Shown piece after piece: positions 21,001-25,300 of a DNA stretch of 64,000 nucleotides. The notes under the pieces were generated by a model. The model searched no databases. It worked only from the letters and a program-made list of their open reading frames with translations, and had not been told where the DNA came from. The stretch spans positions 1 through 64,000 of the forward strand of contig JAJCYG010000058.1 in the NCBI GenBank assembly GCA_029263055.1. The letters run 5' to 3'. The position numbers and the translations under genes were made by a program. The DNA is from Actinomycetes bacterium. GTDB lineage: Bacteria; Auribacterota; JAJCYG01. Numbering within the stretch: position 1 is the first letter of the stretch; each line of letters opens with the position of its first letter.

Positions 21001-22067
21001 ACTTCAGTACGCAGTTCTTTTTGTAATTCTAAAAATTGAACTAATGTTTCAAGGTGCTGAAAACGGCCATTGATTTTATAAAGATGAGAGAGACTTAAAA
21101 GACGTGAATGATATTCTAATGATTCAATCTTACCCAAACGAAACTCTAACGACATTTTAATAAGCTGCCCAAGGTCTTCTTTAACCAAACGTTTCTGTAG
21201 CTTTTCTAATAAAACATCTCGTTCTCGGGCCACTCCTTTAGGACTAATGGTTTTTTGCATTTCTAAGGCTCTGGCTAAAACATTCAGTTCAGGATACGCT
21301 TGCGCATCTAAAGAGACTTCTAACTCAAGCCACTCTAAGTATTGAACCAAGGAAAGCTCTTGCTCGTAAAGGCGATGTGTTTGGCGATCAAAAGCTAAAA
21401 ACGCTTCAGGCAGCACCATCTCTTTAAGCATTTTATTATCTGCAATCTTTTTGTCTAATACAGGAGCGGACCGTTTACGGGCTTGAGCCATTTTAAGATG
21501 AGCTTGAATATTTTGGTTATACAGGCCCGCTGTTTCCACACCATAAAGCACAGTTGCAGTTGTTCGGTTCATGGCAAAAAACTCAGCGGCGTTTACTTTC
21601 CCCTCTTTTAAATAAGATAGGGAGACTACTTCTTTAGCTTTCGCATCTGAAAATTGACGAAAGTAACTTGGGTCAACCTTGCCTTGTGCCCCTTCTAAAC
21701 AAAGCAACACATCATTGGCATGACCATTAAAGCCCATATCAAAAAGACGATTTAAAATTTTATCAATGTTTTGTTGTGCCGCAAAGTTGGCATGGGAATC
21801 TTGGATATGAATGACATAAGGTTTTGATTGATTTTGATCAGTGCTCGTCGATAAATAAGCTTGCTTGAGTTGACCTAGTTCAGGTGGAAGGTCAAATCCT
21901 TTGAGAGGTTCAAAAAGAGAAATTTCGTTTGTTATAGGGGTTTTGATTGAAGGGCTGAATTGAGTGATTCCTTGTGCTTGGACTGCTTCTGCATAAAGAA
22001 AAGAGAGAGAAATAGCAACGGCTACAACTCGCACCCCAAACCTTTGTCTTCGAACTTCATGAAACAT
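1..22067 (-). CDS. Giant exported membrane glycosyltransferase/glycosidase-like multidomain protein (3' end beyond window)
   Basis: A single open frame runs from ATG at 22067 to the left edge: 7,355 complete codons without a stop. I checked the frame at several points along its length. The start is supported by GGAGGG seven bases upstream and by a signal peptide (MFHEVRRQRF, then a hydrophobic core, ending near AVQAQ, residue 32). Approximate order by residue: DSHAN/GGFH domain (76-500), charged coiled coil, two membrane helices (843-897), another helix (1343-1375), Pro/Gln linker, (alpha/alpha)6 glycosidase-like domain (2640-3025), YD/RHS-like repeats (3690-4190), CBM-like jelly roll (4277-4460), membrane helix (4690-4716), membrane block (5080-5340), GT2/GT84-like glycosyltransferase (5437-5913), membrane block (5926-6160), Pro/Ala/Glu linkers, and a HELGH metallopeptidase-like domain at 6968. 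Inferred role: synthesis and processing of an envelope polysaccharide. The exact product is unknown. A c-di-GMP riboswitch and terminator lie in its leader. Confidence 0.95.
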   Translation of the reverse strand, partial: MFHEVRRQRFGVRVVAVAISLSFLYAEAVQAQGITQFSPSIKTPITNEISLFEPLKGFDLPPELGQLKQAYLSTSTDQNQSKPYVIHIQDSHANFAAQQNIDKILNRLFDMGFNGHANDVLLCLEGAQGKVDPSYFRQFSDAKAKEVVSLSYLKEGKVNAAEFFAMNRTTATVLYGVETAGLYNQNIQAHLKMAQARKRSAPVLDKKIADNKMLKEMVLPEAFLAFDRQTHRLYEQELSLVQYLEWLELEVSLDAQAYPELNVLARALEMQKTISPKGVARERDVLLEKLQKRLVKEDLGQLIKMSLEFRLGKIESLEYHSRLLSLSHLYKINGRFQHLETLVQFLELQKELRTEVAMIELKALSEEVKAATLITDEQKQVQQESEWLALVHAMSQLEVTRSQLEEFNQQKTAILKFIKDKSIARSLKAANRFYEVAQKRDVALIENTLQALKDQNKKIAVLITGGFHTDGLRQQLEAIETSHLVIAPRLTEAMDEDLYASLMTPSLSPLERYLVGTGNRLATPSYLFSDVILGNNPEVRAQIREADTVRLILEYLGYQAYLLQEKGKDASAIELALQLEIDAVINEAGVNLPYKVRRYWDAYFRKISATHYPAGFLLHSKSTTADEKRVALLVAKGKQAFKSAVASRSIDGLQFVYGNERDLKEEASVARNLAQLKWEAKNRARLARTRRENAAALTAKKEAIAEDVRAEQAKEREEQRLADQADFVKRIEDAKQAKIAKVFKQPEAPKLTPIEEVDWNNALSKIETDLPKARNASVNGFGLNDLEPAHDFLRGIDWDVISLSQSGREEGDDTFQRLVTEVAETQRDLRRARSTSLPKLPPLKTPAVVQLASTLLAFVLLPFTLGATGTPDFGLIYYSALLAVGLSGLFIRFIRWRQERALTLSQSDRGKAVSRAQYIAGVLYGMFQEARKNIEIFESDNFLKTYNEAVESEKLDDLDTIRTLLSLVDPGLVEEVQTAYPWFDVTLPFGEENASDLLDYYVRNLQYETDQENAQEAKLFLQRVVAVYQLNQIRIKNNIAGKELTDKRVEAIMVIQLSQGVGDFEGIEKFWRAYMRPVVSPENSNAAKIEKHFQTLRLEFVDLLRDLVRKNASEVEIQRTLFAYLMQSIEIDEKTILPADQVLFPMAILEGVTGFSSRVRKATRKINRRAKEVREQSLQDMVTTYPFWAMESPYLPEDPELKLQIISSSDPRAETLSFGENGVGEWGGTLFIRAENFDLETLNEKVIRLAGEYLKEKQARANKLEAEVITIFKEYDRAIARGLSAKQQILKVRLNKLVEENPLFDGHLKSLISHEVQKRQWGFLGSIKEFFFGMAKGRVSGGVFGMFRYFSVHSRVLSTALLGLALVGIFAPMAMGQDAPDDKPGDKPEVGPKQTPPGQQPAQPQQPVQPQVGPTTAPPIAATVQADIDNIVRDQLRQITETREGLGDLQAAERLKIDLLGQSMDASTRMRATFNQLNTTYFGVLMDRSQSSVMAGAETVVVPTRTHGDAVTFYNPSTNTYETMAFATLANLEDWLFDHAEILEVRDARGNVITNRAEIATHIRNGQPITTAVLPQTYQSTVYRFNTVTNKFETLVFSSPQDFQNWYQTNPGQVNVYDNEGNVIFDLLGFGGAINRAASGEKLTFVMGEQARPAFFARTDWRGSDQSLIFEFGVKARQDRARLAVEDYQVALRRQTLRTDLSRVAHRLVRMGEGHRYEPVTHINLPGGRQITNSFQETSDLMASIPQNRFVYRRYPEVERPNREAAGEQITNPAELRHMSQNNIPFQVWYNDPVLNEEILVMSGDYAIQANLRNAQAYRAERMSEFNIREVLSRGIPRSMSLSQLQERVRTGDMATLVPNFQKNHNYYAFAEVTMTNGRMSGLANVHEERDLRTETRQIQPDPESWLPNSMRDASDRDPMYEPVVDQYGYPEIYMNVRNSSGQLNMLSQVNENGDTVEVPEKQLVGFFVREGSSWRRLKSNEVNSNPQRVMRIINTTVATANSKVSDASYSGDRGLFTEAELGNQIIFGRNILRRELVENRVGAFRTLVELMDAEKNLENLYGELVVSTISTVFNVTLFVDPTGSGLYINRAIPTGIRAAYQIFVQSQNLPTPLPVINVNKQDDETMEEAETRVRTEARTLLDKINETRGATGISGIPDRVLSTINLSMTPTDAQEIHQFIYAMAAAVYEKEFTGYDSNNNPRTTVTQDELDQVVVTLFHTDWHRHREVTARIDFFSSLMVNLVLLSNTSNDSNFKLARLRPDGSGGQAGEFARDTSSFSDLISKFFVGDIGGDSVMPTPTTAGFLYLTSFARVFREVSTTKGVFESMPLPIGIGPSLASIIKSASRLVPGLDRPVYREAPDVWQAGAWVVNLFGFPLQIFGSIRDNTTYVEGLRNYGVLARTDSSQGLFEQLGRTFVGGNVVSIRTKQQANVLDRQKVLLGYAHIPIPESDRDARQQTESHSMVPVYGIMGDNGIEFIWVPGLKALQENLHDIQEKIDNYDAYHRLMGRNGGAILQVTPGRYYRFDPTNGVGVNPLQMGTFLRATRNGANDLVPSFMFAPNQAGPQTANWQAWGSTYDQAIRSMFFQSLNDGHMGNRVMESIYRLRGGLKRNEVSTDETSNPLYANAINVGTNDIAERQFHVGPNAFIGLAYMQSMFQRHPNILRSYQENYQSGDNLANLRSNIYSGDIDDYMDQLGPDWINDLEDVRDERNRLLWDAENGNLDDLMTNTNAAHALSEMRNIADGLIQRMETEDENWQGVIWQDKANGVSSTEEMMGAFRLFSNMHTVTEESKYRDAALSVLRFLSNKMWDADEHYFYAGTNKRNGIIVANEGYATDVQAIALTAIGPEILEHMRDSKNENKLFFGGGPYLGAKILRRLMDPATGAFVSVLHNGQSVTGFDSTNREGRVAIGNGTERTRAVFVESSSYVLLAMRAYEGYLMNVVANDTRLSASDRAAARDSWSSSWRRSADTLEASIQRLAVRSSSGGMAMPIATTTGIRYYSFSDKRVLDAPASVASTAMFGMAQRHYNPYQIDGQFWYTSRLTSGNPSTLYNGYPAAVREVPSWSQTNQVSLGSRAAVEVEMGKGKIFVNETSDRPSEDVQAILTALTRVTGWNGMTPAQQALPQNQHLRPTTAEVALAQGKTFLFYDQRINAFSYEQGGQVYTWTLISSYDEIDQSVASYRLQGQRAAVEAQVAERGAIRFVSSTGQPLDIRGNALNSTSTSMQHVILGRPLIDDPANPGTKIPDMSGANAMLDFLVAQFERVDANGNPVFSAHEQHRILARGWFETDVPFVQQDGTVHNVRTRIIIEHGLSGALEQVALERADAGTLSNILRLQQMHHLSGVIMTDQNGKLVPNGLVVGELFGLNLGEMKVTEVMNWLRTDPLKMAEAIRNQYANIEYVQSNGTTVYVTLVFGDGMAQQYRTRLEQRLEELNQFNRDLEFVEANLRRGPPYWHSERMNRYWLDANPANRRDAATGDVIVNKANIFNPTLVTQEYLRDNRVVRQVDTNKKIDIYYHPSHGLTHPLYVRSNDTATPQGRTLIVPTGVDRNGALVYSSVDNVTQTFYVTNNGNTKWTFDWMTGRVTQETLNAEGDVLVRLTGTFNRSGFDTTQNFDYSQAAVQTALQVEIQEREELQYIDLTLNSRTVRVSTGGVVYINVDSTTGARTATSQVKMRTEVVTDRDQLFRWGVDMNTWDLNSRQGWSAIEVTSITGAKSLQLLDALGHVVREYSRETETIYVYDSALQLSRPTIVIDRTGRRGTTRNGHDHVLIVYSGTTVATNGNITSTGLDNAGLTVVEVRNSLGYLKSRQVGDLTTTYVIRNGFEIPEETRSAQLNRVVSTYRFNYDAANHRLSVTEINELNRTAKTDIRDTRLDRVVEVNTGSINASDVIRYQSRTAVTYNTQGRETGRTTFIDVDPANASGGIRFETSTATFLPNGEMVLQIRNVLTQKQSTRKLNSLGRLIEESDTYTTLVYEYNSQLGISLPVYKQDRLRARGTRVNGVDNVIATYSHRVLSDGSIEITERSTVGRATKIEVRTRGMLLQRVYRNEVVVHYDGSPAERPLYETGAQGHSILLTQQNGLNRLFPMQMDGTRIRVNAQGQIQYQGNTSGATTVNNVVSVFAQSYLPNGRIQVIQSEVQSRDLRGLPLKISVYDAYGRLIQVQSKTYSSLPNQQNQYTLIETRTTVNQYGNTENPFQITNAVTTTDDPAYLKAHPDGIISTAVTTAGQTESTTQVRQEVTDAQSNTRRVLFYDLQQNFDSPVLEMQNGSTVHNELGDRVFRLRNQGVYQFVGGRPATKLLQPMVRSLELSDDYAWFRMNLGQTYSYVRPLKPAQDITHYDVSGYETLSFFVRGNTGNERFAITFTDKSGHVNRATHITDPYTISELPEAGRDSEGRAWHRVTVSLSDLAANHNVDTSHLIQIGIRYGNGVGNATGDEVRFSNVMLQGATSSLPVIAISGEFSGAGDYELVQSHLTDGYEVGNFFTEETLPPEVAGREGRFSYLKDSRGAIVGTTDFLFEDAYGTKHFRVWRFQGGEHINYDEAIRSDGQRYRVYVFADVSSDKFQTTWKGRTYFNSLNIPRFLVYENDNPELGHKGGQVRRLYQGVRQEDGGLILWEKDMEDGTERVFRFNADGTSSEYSLDSYPLPIPWDEYQASVQNDLDELADNWEKYDRPWDQSISPKQETSILDWIGYLIAGVIAALGALFSLLAKTSKPKEEPAQRVIPDERIRPEDVTKATLIPEMERWVREIGLGDNEVEGMTLFFKNDAWVRWNRNGYEENGEKKVLIDILGGQKPVLLQRYVVRFAIMRFLGHFGSTQMAEYLTDEAMLFTAAIDEEKRVLLGERAALTNEEILAFADKSAVFAKKLLAYRNVFYMMMQTQSIIPKVMAGDKAASLLRRNVFMPEDVSILFRYFRDRNKKQLELEEQGLDPDKIKELVSDIGIDPKDLNLDPNSIEQYSLRLDRNLAEEIAVLIEPIQIAHPDVRGIVELIFEIRRPNLDSKRIKKMIGEIKSLNPDMNEDAVKGIQKEIEGAIAKGSKLPRYAIVNELVHSIQAALGKADVAFNPNLKPRTVKASARFPQLIKGLKFIGERVPLANWIVYTRTILLDFNKTLLPLSKTGNFFIVALGSVAAVIALGVFAFPVISSLLLGMVAGLGLNLLVRLALSARVKGETSAAGLLFWISSIAIWVLWNFGVAMPVWLAGVVPYLELIYQDSMVSVISGAILFGVSALLAYFFLILSYFASTWTLGGLVSAFGIMDLSERQARIKTTERPSILKIGVTFLALSLVVVGLAYVSTIWGLSQSLTTSGILGLVWQYGQYTLYAYGAILFGGFALNRFTKAGALNEMWSMLKEEFSDDPDKLKRVEWEYNSLIKDMYTSYKLTSEEKDKLLNSDDAIKAQALVDIVNKEARDRIKFWANAHLRKNKLPDRPKWENLPSLTLLIPSIDNFRHSWTALNMIDGSSGESRLFKLVTGGYRGEFSNLLDQAEENGWATPAQMSLLNGYMERPYGVSLPPFEGESEEEKAQALILTRKIEDWANDRLQMLETTYTGFLRVKQAYMEAAMFDFLPGETSLDQLTREQKKMVEAKAKEKFQILWSVGGASLNSFFKKPLDQDPNLPNPHGGRQWDFAADLWTNMQEALNLIGKSELIDEVKQQWVENGILTEDGFAGSAFNKEIQAEAIEIRLRDVWDSLIKKLEKQIDEEALNRFEQHITRAQLGHVLVHDINFAWVYGSMDLGEGAGKRGGSVKAKALAVAMPYVRGDTVMFFDGDTEIRLEDGRKLLQVLDRFNKDPKLGVLQFRQYIFNEPYNRQTRVATEAVNSFWGGLLRLKSKVGAVGFYGHNGIFRTKLLMDYDGIQPSHISEDLLGYATIIANGGHGGYEDRLQFGEGEETLLSMYATPPAKWAQGAARGELQASRAFELLMASPHVSFAYKFDLLFNLAFYGIVHYFSIPAIITFIVGALVIGANPFTVLPSYMIIAGWGMSQAIGIFSLAQFWERNGYFDGTLKWLKFLFLEGGFFYWTTLIANQSEGLRKGLKEAGAWVTAAKDQGTESYTWETLTGIFGLGLLVSLPLFALLPLAPLSPYLLIAPALVLLSVFLWHVTGRKVPFEVIAVLIWAVPTVLSLMFFNTGGGVVLSSMFYLYVIMSFVVSPFTFNPNALRLNVPLYQAIAKLENKNPTLQKVGTAFSAEKDKLERLVELYHVKKLTDLLDAETPDVSLVVQQLESLLTESEKRNLNRTDAASYLILFYAEVSDFLKDPAEGTLKAQSLYRKDKSFWADLKDMFTGTYQRDPLDKGEEKKFEKQEKAQKERWEKISKSRMVYYFLRPLKGLTVFVFEAILFFPITLPAVFLYALSRTVLSAGSKVQAIANLFVFIVLSVRKNSRSRLNGFIDDWYKEVFRNQEQEYLDSLKPLRDFPASGSQQAPPPADPSQPDSASPAPQTPPAPQTVPAVDTSVSTQAAPEQADAPAVTEPPAADSEPTRYGLLYGRFVSDVDAFNAKNNTSYDADAMASTLLEEGFVDEDEELVLEDLSFVPIDFDTFVALLKALKEAGYEVEGTDFAFSIIPIDAQPLFGFQQENLPDQGELFVSSGSGSVNQDLSHIESGLQAAADPFVLDLDEIESLFSGVPLPPKAAVSTPAASQFIDFEGERQSSWVDAVSDDEPAAESLSPAAAATQPAQIEPTSPTAETIPPAKAEPSSSAVEVPTEAELEPVVDATVPAVAPVQALPVSQAAVEIFQAGMTEDDPFGFNTIDALGAEVSPDQGLTPDVSESQADAALDELLGMVDGIGKPADSKPKSTDYDDIMNVLDKLDPPEEDTFVLRRGQSFDRAVEKAALAESVQVQVQADLNIVVKAPKTGVAPEWIVPFQQAIRLLIERLEQDDSLKKYFQEVLSRDDNRAPPITLHVSAALDDKTASIRRAYSRDGRVTQVDLVFSEKFVKTLTHLYSANPQVVSSILAERLFHELGHTNQEKSAEARFEEEAALIQQDLAFNQLTRQIQVDGGSLQDAISSFITDNKLGDLFPGFFFNFLGRLGALNLSENETKTALRNFARNSLHVGEGVDAPTVSSALSVEAVVQVPLAKTVLSNLLVAAEAGDVEADAVVTALTLPVEAASTKASQLETVLADTSKQALFVELVSGLFTANALTVEGYQSILSRTSSATESEPVTRYLTQLEEQVAAQLSRQENVLARVETLLNENQAKPVPELVIFDSSLLKSLNADEKVMSLLDSYRSTVAITVMREDEQDPIVREFKNKGFAVSFERDAQDISLETAAVNQANVAQPKAAFTQAFVVTVEDSSNKWQWLDSFNYRVFVNKGDSEWNTWMASSALREALGTALDELDVTFEEILR
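1090..1560 (-). other. HELGH zinc-metallopeptidase-like domain
   Basis: The sequence LFHELGHTNQE lies at residues about 6966-6976; the HELGH codons are at 1152-1166. It is followed by an acidic helix (ARFEEEAALIQQD) that could supply a third zinc ligand, as in small gluzincins or ImmA/IrrE-like folds. A beta-hairpin precedes the motif (RRAYSRDG, then TQVDLVFS). The gene at 25713-36590 holds a matching domain in which the first His is replaced (EELFH). The peptide substrate is unknown; self-processing of the giant chain is one possibility (inference). Confidence 0.6.
1600..2815 (-). other. Acidic Pro/Ala/Gln-rich linker region
   Basis: Residues about 6418-6823 of the left giant protein are low-complexity runs of Pro, Ala, Gln, Glu, Val and Thr, interrupted by a short folded-looking acidic segment at roughly 2340-2600. 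They probably tether the membrane-bound polymerase part to the C-terminal metallopeptidase-like part. Similar Pro/Ala/Glu linkers separate domains in the two other large genes. Confidence 0.7.
3590..6830 (-). other. Membrane-embedded GT2/GT84-type glycosyltransferase
   Basis: Residues about 5080-6160. A block of hydrophobic helices (6040-6830) precedes a cytosolic-type GT-A domain that opens with SLTLLIPSIDN (near 5750). It carries the metal-binding motif FFDGDTE (near 4760), the pair YGHNG and HISEDLLG (SED replacing the usual TED, near 4470), and a KWAQG segment (near 4345) where the R/KW motif of processive GT2 enzymes is expected. More membrane helices follow at 3590-4290. This arrangement matches cellulose-synthase-like and cyclic-beta-glucan-synthase-like enzymes. 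An insertion of about 320 residues lies between the first strand and the DxD motif. The sugar donor and linkage are unknown. Confidence 0.75.
8690..9240 (-). other. Carbohydrate-binding-module-like jelly roll
   Basis: Residues about 4277-4460 show the beta-sandwich pattern of CBM or galactose-binding-like modules: DYAWFRMNLG, GYETLSFFVRG, ERFAITFTDKSG, WHRVTVSLSDL, LIQIGIRYG and, at the end, DEVRFSNVMLQG. This order (a collapsed 'feel like a force on a chain' of eight strands ending in a DE-containing strand) is typical of carbohydrate-binding jelly rolls next to glycosidase domains. The ligand is not predictable. A roughly 60-residue tail then leads to a charged stretch and a membrane helix. 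Confidence 0.55.
9500..11000 (-). other. YD/RHS-like beta repeats
   Basis: Residues about 3690-4190 contain repeated units shaped like (D/N)xxGxxxxxxxxxxxTxYxY. Examples are LDALGHVVREY (near 10890), NSLGYLKSR (near 10650), LNSLGRLIEE (near 10200) and YDAYGRLIQV (near 9600). This is the pattern of YD/RHS repeats, which form beta-sheet shells or fibres and often bind carbohydrate or encapsulate a cargo domain. No RHS core signature or C-terminal toxin follows; a carbohydrate-binding-like module comes next. The spacing is irregular, so these are degenerate repeats. Confidence 0.5.
13000..14150 (-). other. (alpha/alpha)6-barrel glycosidase-like domain
   Basis: Residues about 2640-3025 of the left giant protein. 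Segments such as VGPNAFIGLAYM, a STEEMMGAFRLF helix, a KYRDAALSVLRFL helix followed by MWD, ATDVQAIALTAIGPE, and ASVASTAMFGMAQRHYNPY follow the helix-hairpin order of bacterial (alpha/alpha)6 glycoside hydrolases. I could not assign a GH family or name catalytic acids with confidence. Lying before the main membrane blocks and after a signal peptide, it is inferred to act outside the inner membrane, for example trimming or releasing the polymer made by the downstream glycosyltransferase domain. Confidence 0.55.
20560..21840 (-). other. DSHAN/GGFH domain of the left giant protein
   Basis: Residues about 76-500 carry IQDSHAN (His92), LEGAQG (124-129), LYGVE and ITGGFH (GGFH at 465-468). Spacing and motifs resemble the Tiki/TraB-EreA-ChaN group, which uses GxxH motifs and an acidic residue. 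Here the first motif is DSH rather than GxxH, so the assignment is tentative. The domain follows the signal peptide directly and should face outward. A clear homologue sits at the same place in the gene at 25713-36590 (ISDSHAN, LEGAQG, ISGGFH). Enzymatic activity is unknown. Confidence 0.6.
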
Positions 22068-22074
22068 CTGTACA

Positions 22075-22080
22075 CCCTCC
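22075..22080 (-). promoter_or_regulatory. Ribosome binding site of the left giant gene
   Basis: GGAGGG lies seven bases upstream of the ATG at 22067. It is a strong Shine-Dalgarno match and fixes the start, together with the signal peptide that begins there. Confidence 0.85.
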
Positions 22081-22119
22081 AAAGTCTCTCGGATTTCTCA
22101 AGTTGCACCTGCTCTGATG

Positions 22120-22148
22120 AAAAAACCGAACTGCTGTAGGCAGCTCGG
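22120..22148 (-). terminator. Intrinsic terminator of the riboswitch expression platform
   Basis: On the minus strand, CCGAGCTGC (22148-22140), a CTACA loop and GCAGTTCGG (22134-22126) form a nine-pair stem with one G-U pair, followed by six T residues. It lies between the promoter and the start codon of the giant gene. Its 5' arm overlaps the last conserved strand of the c-di-GMP aptamer (GAGCTGCC), so aptamer folding and terminator folding compete. Ligand binding should therefore prevent termination (inferred ON switch). Confidence 0.88.
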
Positions 22149-22219
22149 CTATCCTAAAAACCTTAACAAGGATCCGTTGCTTTGCGTCCCAGAGTTACCT
22201 CTGGTTTGCCACTTTCTAC
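22136..22219 (-). promoter_or_regulatory. Cyclic-di-GMP class I riboswitch (GEMM-I)
   Basis: Read on the minus strand, the conserved elements appear in order. GGCAAACC is at 22210-22203. A perfect six-pair stem CCAGAG/CTCTGG closes a GTAA (GNRA) tetraloop. The hallmark GACGCAAAGC is at 22188-22179. A second stem follows (CGGATCCT pairing with AGGATAGCCG), and the closing GAGCTGCC strand ends near 22139. The GNRA loop and the second stem are the known tetraloop/receptor pair of this class, which senses c-di-GMP. It sits downstream of a consensus promoter and overlaps an intrinsic terminator, so it controls transcription of the giant gene that starts at 22067. Confidence 0.93.
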
Positions 22220-22229
22220 TTACACTATT

Positions 22230-22258
22230 ATGATAACAGGAAAAGCTGGCTTTGTCAA
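22230..22258 (-). promoter_or_regulatory. Sigma-70-type promoter of the riboswitch and left giant gene
   Basis: On the minus strand, a consensus TTGACA -35 box (22258-22253) is followed by a 17-base spacer and TATCAT (22235-22230), a 5/6 match to the -10 consensus. The predicted transcript start falls about ten bases before the riboswitch aptamer. Confidence 0.8.
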
Positions 22259-22284
22259 GGTGAGCAGGGCATTTTAGTGCTTAA

Positions 22285-22304
22285 AAAGAGTCGGTTTGCT
22301 CTTT
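22285..22304 (-). terminator. Weak hairpin terminator after the GGDEF-like gene
   Basis: On the minus strand, AAAGAG (22304-22299), an eight-base loop and CTCTTT (22290-22285) form a six-pair stem running into a short T tract. It is AT-rich and weak, but it lies between the stop codon at 22369 and the next promoter. The rest of 22305-22368 shows nothing I can identify. Confidence 0.45.
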
Positions 22305-22368
22305 CTAACTCATTCAAAATGCTGAGGTTAGATGGATATACCTATATTTAGGAACGGTCTTATTCTAA

Positions 22369-25300
22369 CTATATAGCGGTGTCAAAGGCTCTATCTGATT
22401 GAACCTGAGTGAGTTGTGAGAAGCCTTCTTCTTCTACTAGAGTGGCAAAACGATCTCTCATGGAAGAAATTTGACCTTGAGTCACAGAGCTAAGAATCAA
22501 CATAGGCAAAACAAAGTCATTCTTAGGTTTAATCTCATCTGGAAGTTTGATTGCAGCCACACCCGCACCGACATCACTTAATTCAGACCGGTAAAGCACA
22601 TGAATCAAGTGGTGGTAAAGAGCAGGATCTTGACGGGAAAGCTGTTTTAATAGTGTTTCAGCCCGAGGCATGGTATCAAGCAACTCTTGATAACCCCGCA
22701 CAAAGCGTTCAAATAGAGGCTGATAACGGGTAAATTGAAGCAGTTCTCGATATTGCTGACGTAATTTTTTCAACTCTTCTCTTTTAAATTCATCTGACAA
22801 AATCTCAACAACTCTAGAAGCCCCTTTTGAATAAGAAATGTCATCTTTGCCAATGCCAAAATCTGAATAAGCATGATGAATCACAATTTCTTCTCCCTTT
22901 TTAGGAATACGCGCCCCTAATTCACGGTCTAAATAAATACCGGTTAAATTATAAATTTTCTCAACTAATCGAAGGCGCTCAGTTTCAAGTTTGGTGTAGA
23001 TTTTAGCAGGATCAAAAATTTCACGCGAAGAAACCTCTTCTAAGAATGCAGCCACACCACCAAGAGAGCCTTCTTCTTTACCTGCCATCAGAGCTCGTAG
23101 CACTTTTGCTGCTTCTTTCATACTACTTGAGTCTGTTTTAAAGCCTAACTTGTCATCAATCTCTTTCTTCACACCTAAATCATGAGCCACACGGTTAAAA
23201 CGTTCTAATTCACTTTCTCGTTCCAACATCGAAGTTAAAACATAAAAGAGTTCGTTATAATTTAAGCGTCCTGTCTCTTTATATAATTTAAGCTCTCGCT
23301 TCCATTTCTCTGCTTTCTCTAACAAATCTCTACGAGAAATTTCAAGTTCTGAGTTAACCGCTAATTCAACTTGAATGGTTTCTGACTTGGCCTCAATATT
23401 TCCGTTATAGACTAAAAAGAAATCGCCACCTGACATAAACTTATCATCGCCAAGTGATTTAAAATCAACGTCACTAAAGCTTGGATCAATTTCCGTTAAC
23501 TGGCCTTGAAACTCTGAAACCAACTGTTTTCGAATTCTAGCCAATGTTTCCGGACGTGTGTTTTTAGCCGCGCCCCCTTTTTTGCGCCAAACATGATCGA
23601 GTTTATCTGCATTTTGTTTGATCACACTCTCCATTAACACGCGGTAGGCGCGCTCCATGTTTTCGAAAAGCTTTCCTGCCTTGCGCTCATCTCCACGTGG
23701 GATCATTTTTCTTTGATCTGAATCTTTAACAGATAAAACCGAAGTTAAAAAATTTAGTTTGATTCGTGGGTCAAGTTGACCACGTATAGGCTCTTCATTA
23801 GCCCCTTTTTCTCGCACGTCTGTAGAACGAAACACTTTACCTCTCACGTTAGCAAGGATAGAGCGAACCGCTCCTTTTAACACCTTAATCTCTTCAGACT
23901 CATTTAAACCATTCCCTGTTTCTACAGGCATCCAAAGATAAATAGAATCTGGGGGCCCTCTAAAAGTAAAAATCGGGGCGTTCCAACCATGAAAAAATTC
24001 GTCTCCTCTTTGACGTTCGGCTAATTCTCTGTTTAATTTTTCAACTTGCTCCCACACATAAGTTAAAATCGCAGAAATCACATCATCGGTTCCGCCATGA
24101 GTTAAAACTTCATTAAGAAACTTTGTGTTCACTCCCATCAATTGTGGACTAATCACACGAAACTTCTTAAACATCTCTTCTCGTACTTTTTGACGAATAA
24201 AAGTCGCATCTTCTTCATCTTCTTCATCTAAGTCATAATTGTCTTTAAGAATTTGCCCACGCATTTCTTCTTCGTATTTAAGAACTTCAGCTTTAATCGT
24301 ATCACTTATATAGCCAATATCAATTTGAACCAAATAACCTGAAGTTCTTACATTGGTAATCGTATTCTGAATCGCCGACTTTTTATTGGGCATACGAAAA
24401 AAACGACCATCTTGCTGACCAAAAACAAGGCTAGAGCCTCTTGTTTGTGCTTGGGCCAGTATATAGTCTTCGTTATTTAAGACTTCTAACTTTTCGTCAT
24501 TACGATGTCTGTTTTGATTTAAGGGATCGGCATCTGGATGAAGTAAGGCCACAGCATCTTTACCACTTTCAGATAAAGTTTGCGAAGCAATTTCATTACG
24601 CAAGACCCACTGCTCTAAAATATTTGGCGCGGTTCGTTTTACACTCCCATTCATATCTCTTAAGGTTTCTTTAAAAGAAGAGGCCACACCAGTCAATGTT
24701 GAAGAATCTAAAACACCGGCATAATAAGCATGAGGTTTAAAGTCAACAAAGTGTTCTGGATATTCTTGCTGTACCTCAAAAAAAGTTTGATCTAAGTCAT
24801 CTTCATTTTCATAAACCAAGAAATATTGCTCTGAGTGTTGAACCACGTTCACTCCTTTTTCTCGAAGCAACCGTAATATTCCGGGGTTATTATTTTGAAC
24901 TTCTTCTTCATAATACTCTCCTTCAAAAAGGAGACGGCGCACTTCATCATCTTTAGGGTTTTCTTTACCCATTGTTTTAATACGAGAATCCCCATCTAAC
25001 TGCAAAACACCTAATTGATATTTTCCTTTGATTAGACGGCGCAGATAAGTTTGAATTTGAAACATGACTTGTTCAACCACTTCAGGATCAGATGTGGGTA
25101 AAACAACAACTCTCTCATCGCCACCATTCACATAACTAAATCCGCTATAAGCTTTATTTCCTATTTGGCGAACCACATTATTTAAAATACGTTGCATGGC
25201 ATTGTCAAAATCAGCTAAAAAAACATCCATAATTTCATTGGTATAAATCCAATTACGAAGTTTTAAATTGTTCACATCAATAAAGATCAAATAAAAATCA

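Noticed and set aside
168..22067. Pseudogene or frameshifted gene fragments on the left side
   Set aside because: Frame checks at seven separate points, from 21798 to 1002, fall in the same phase and read as continuous protein, so no decay is evident.
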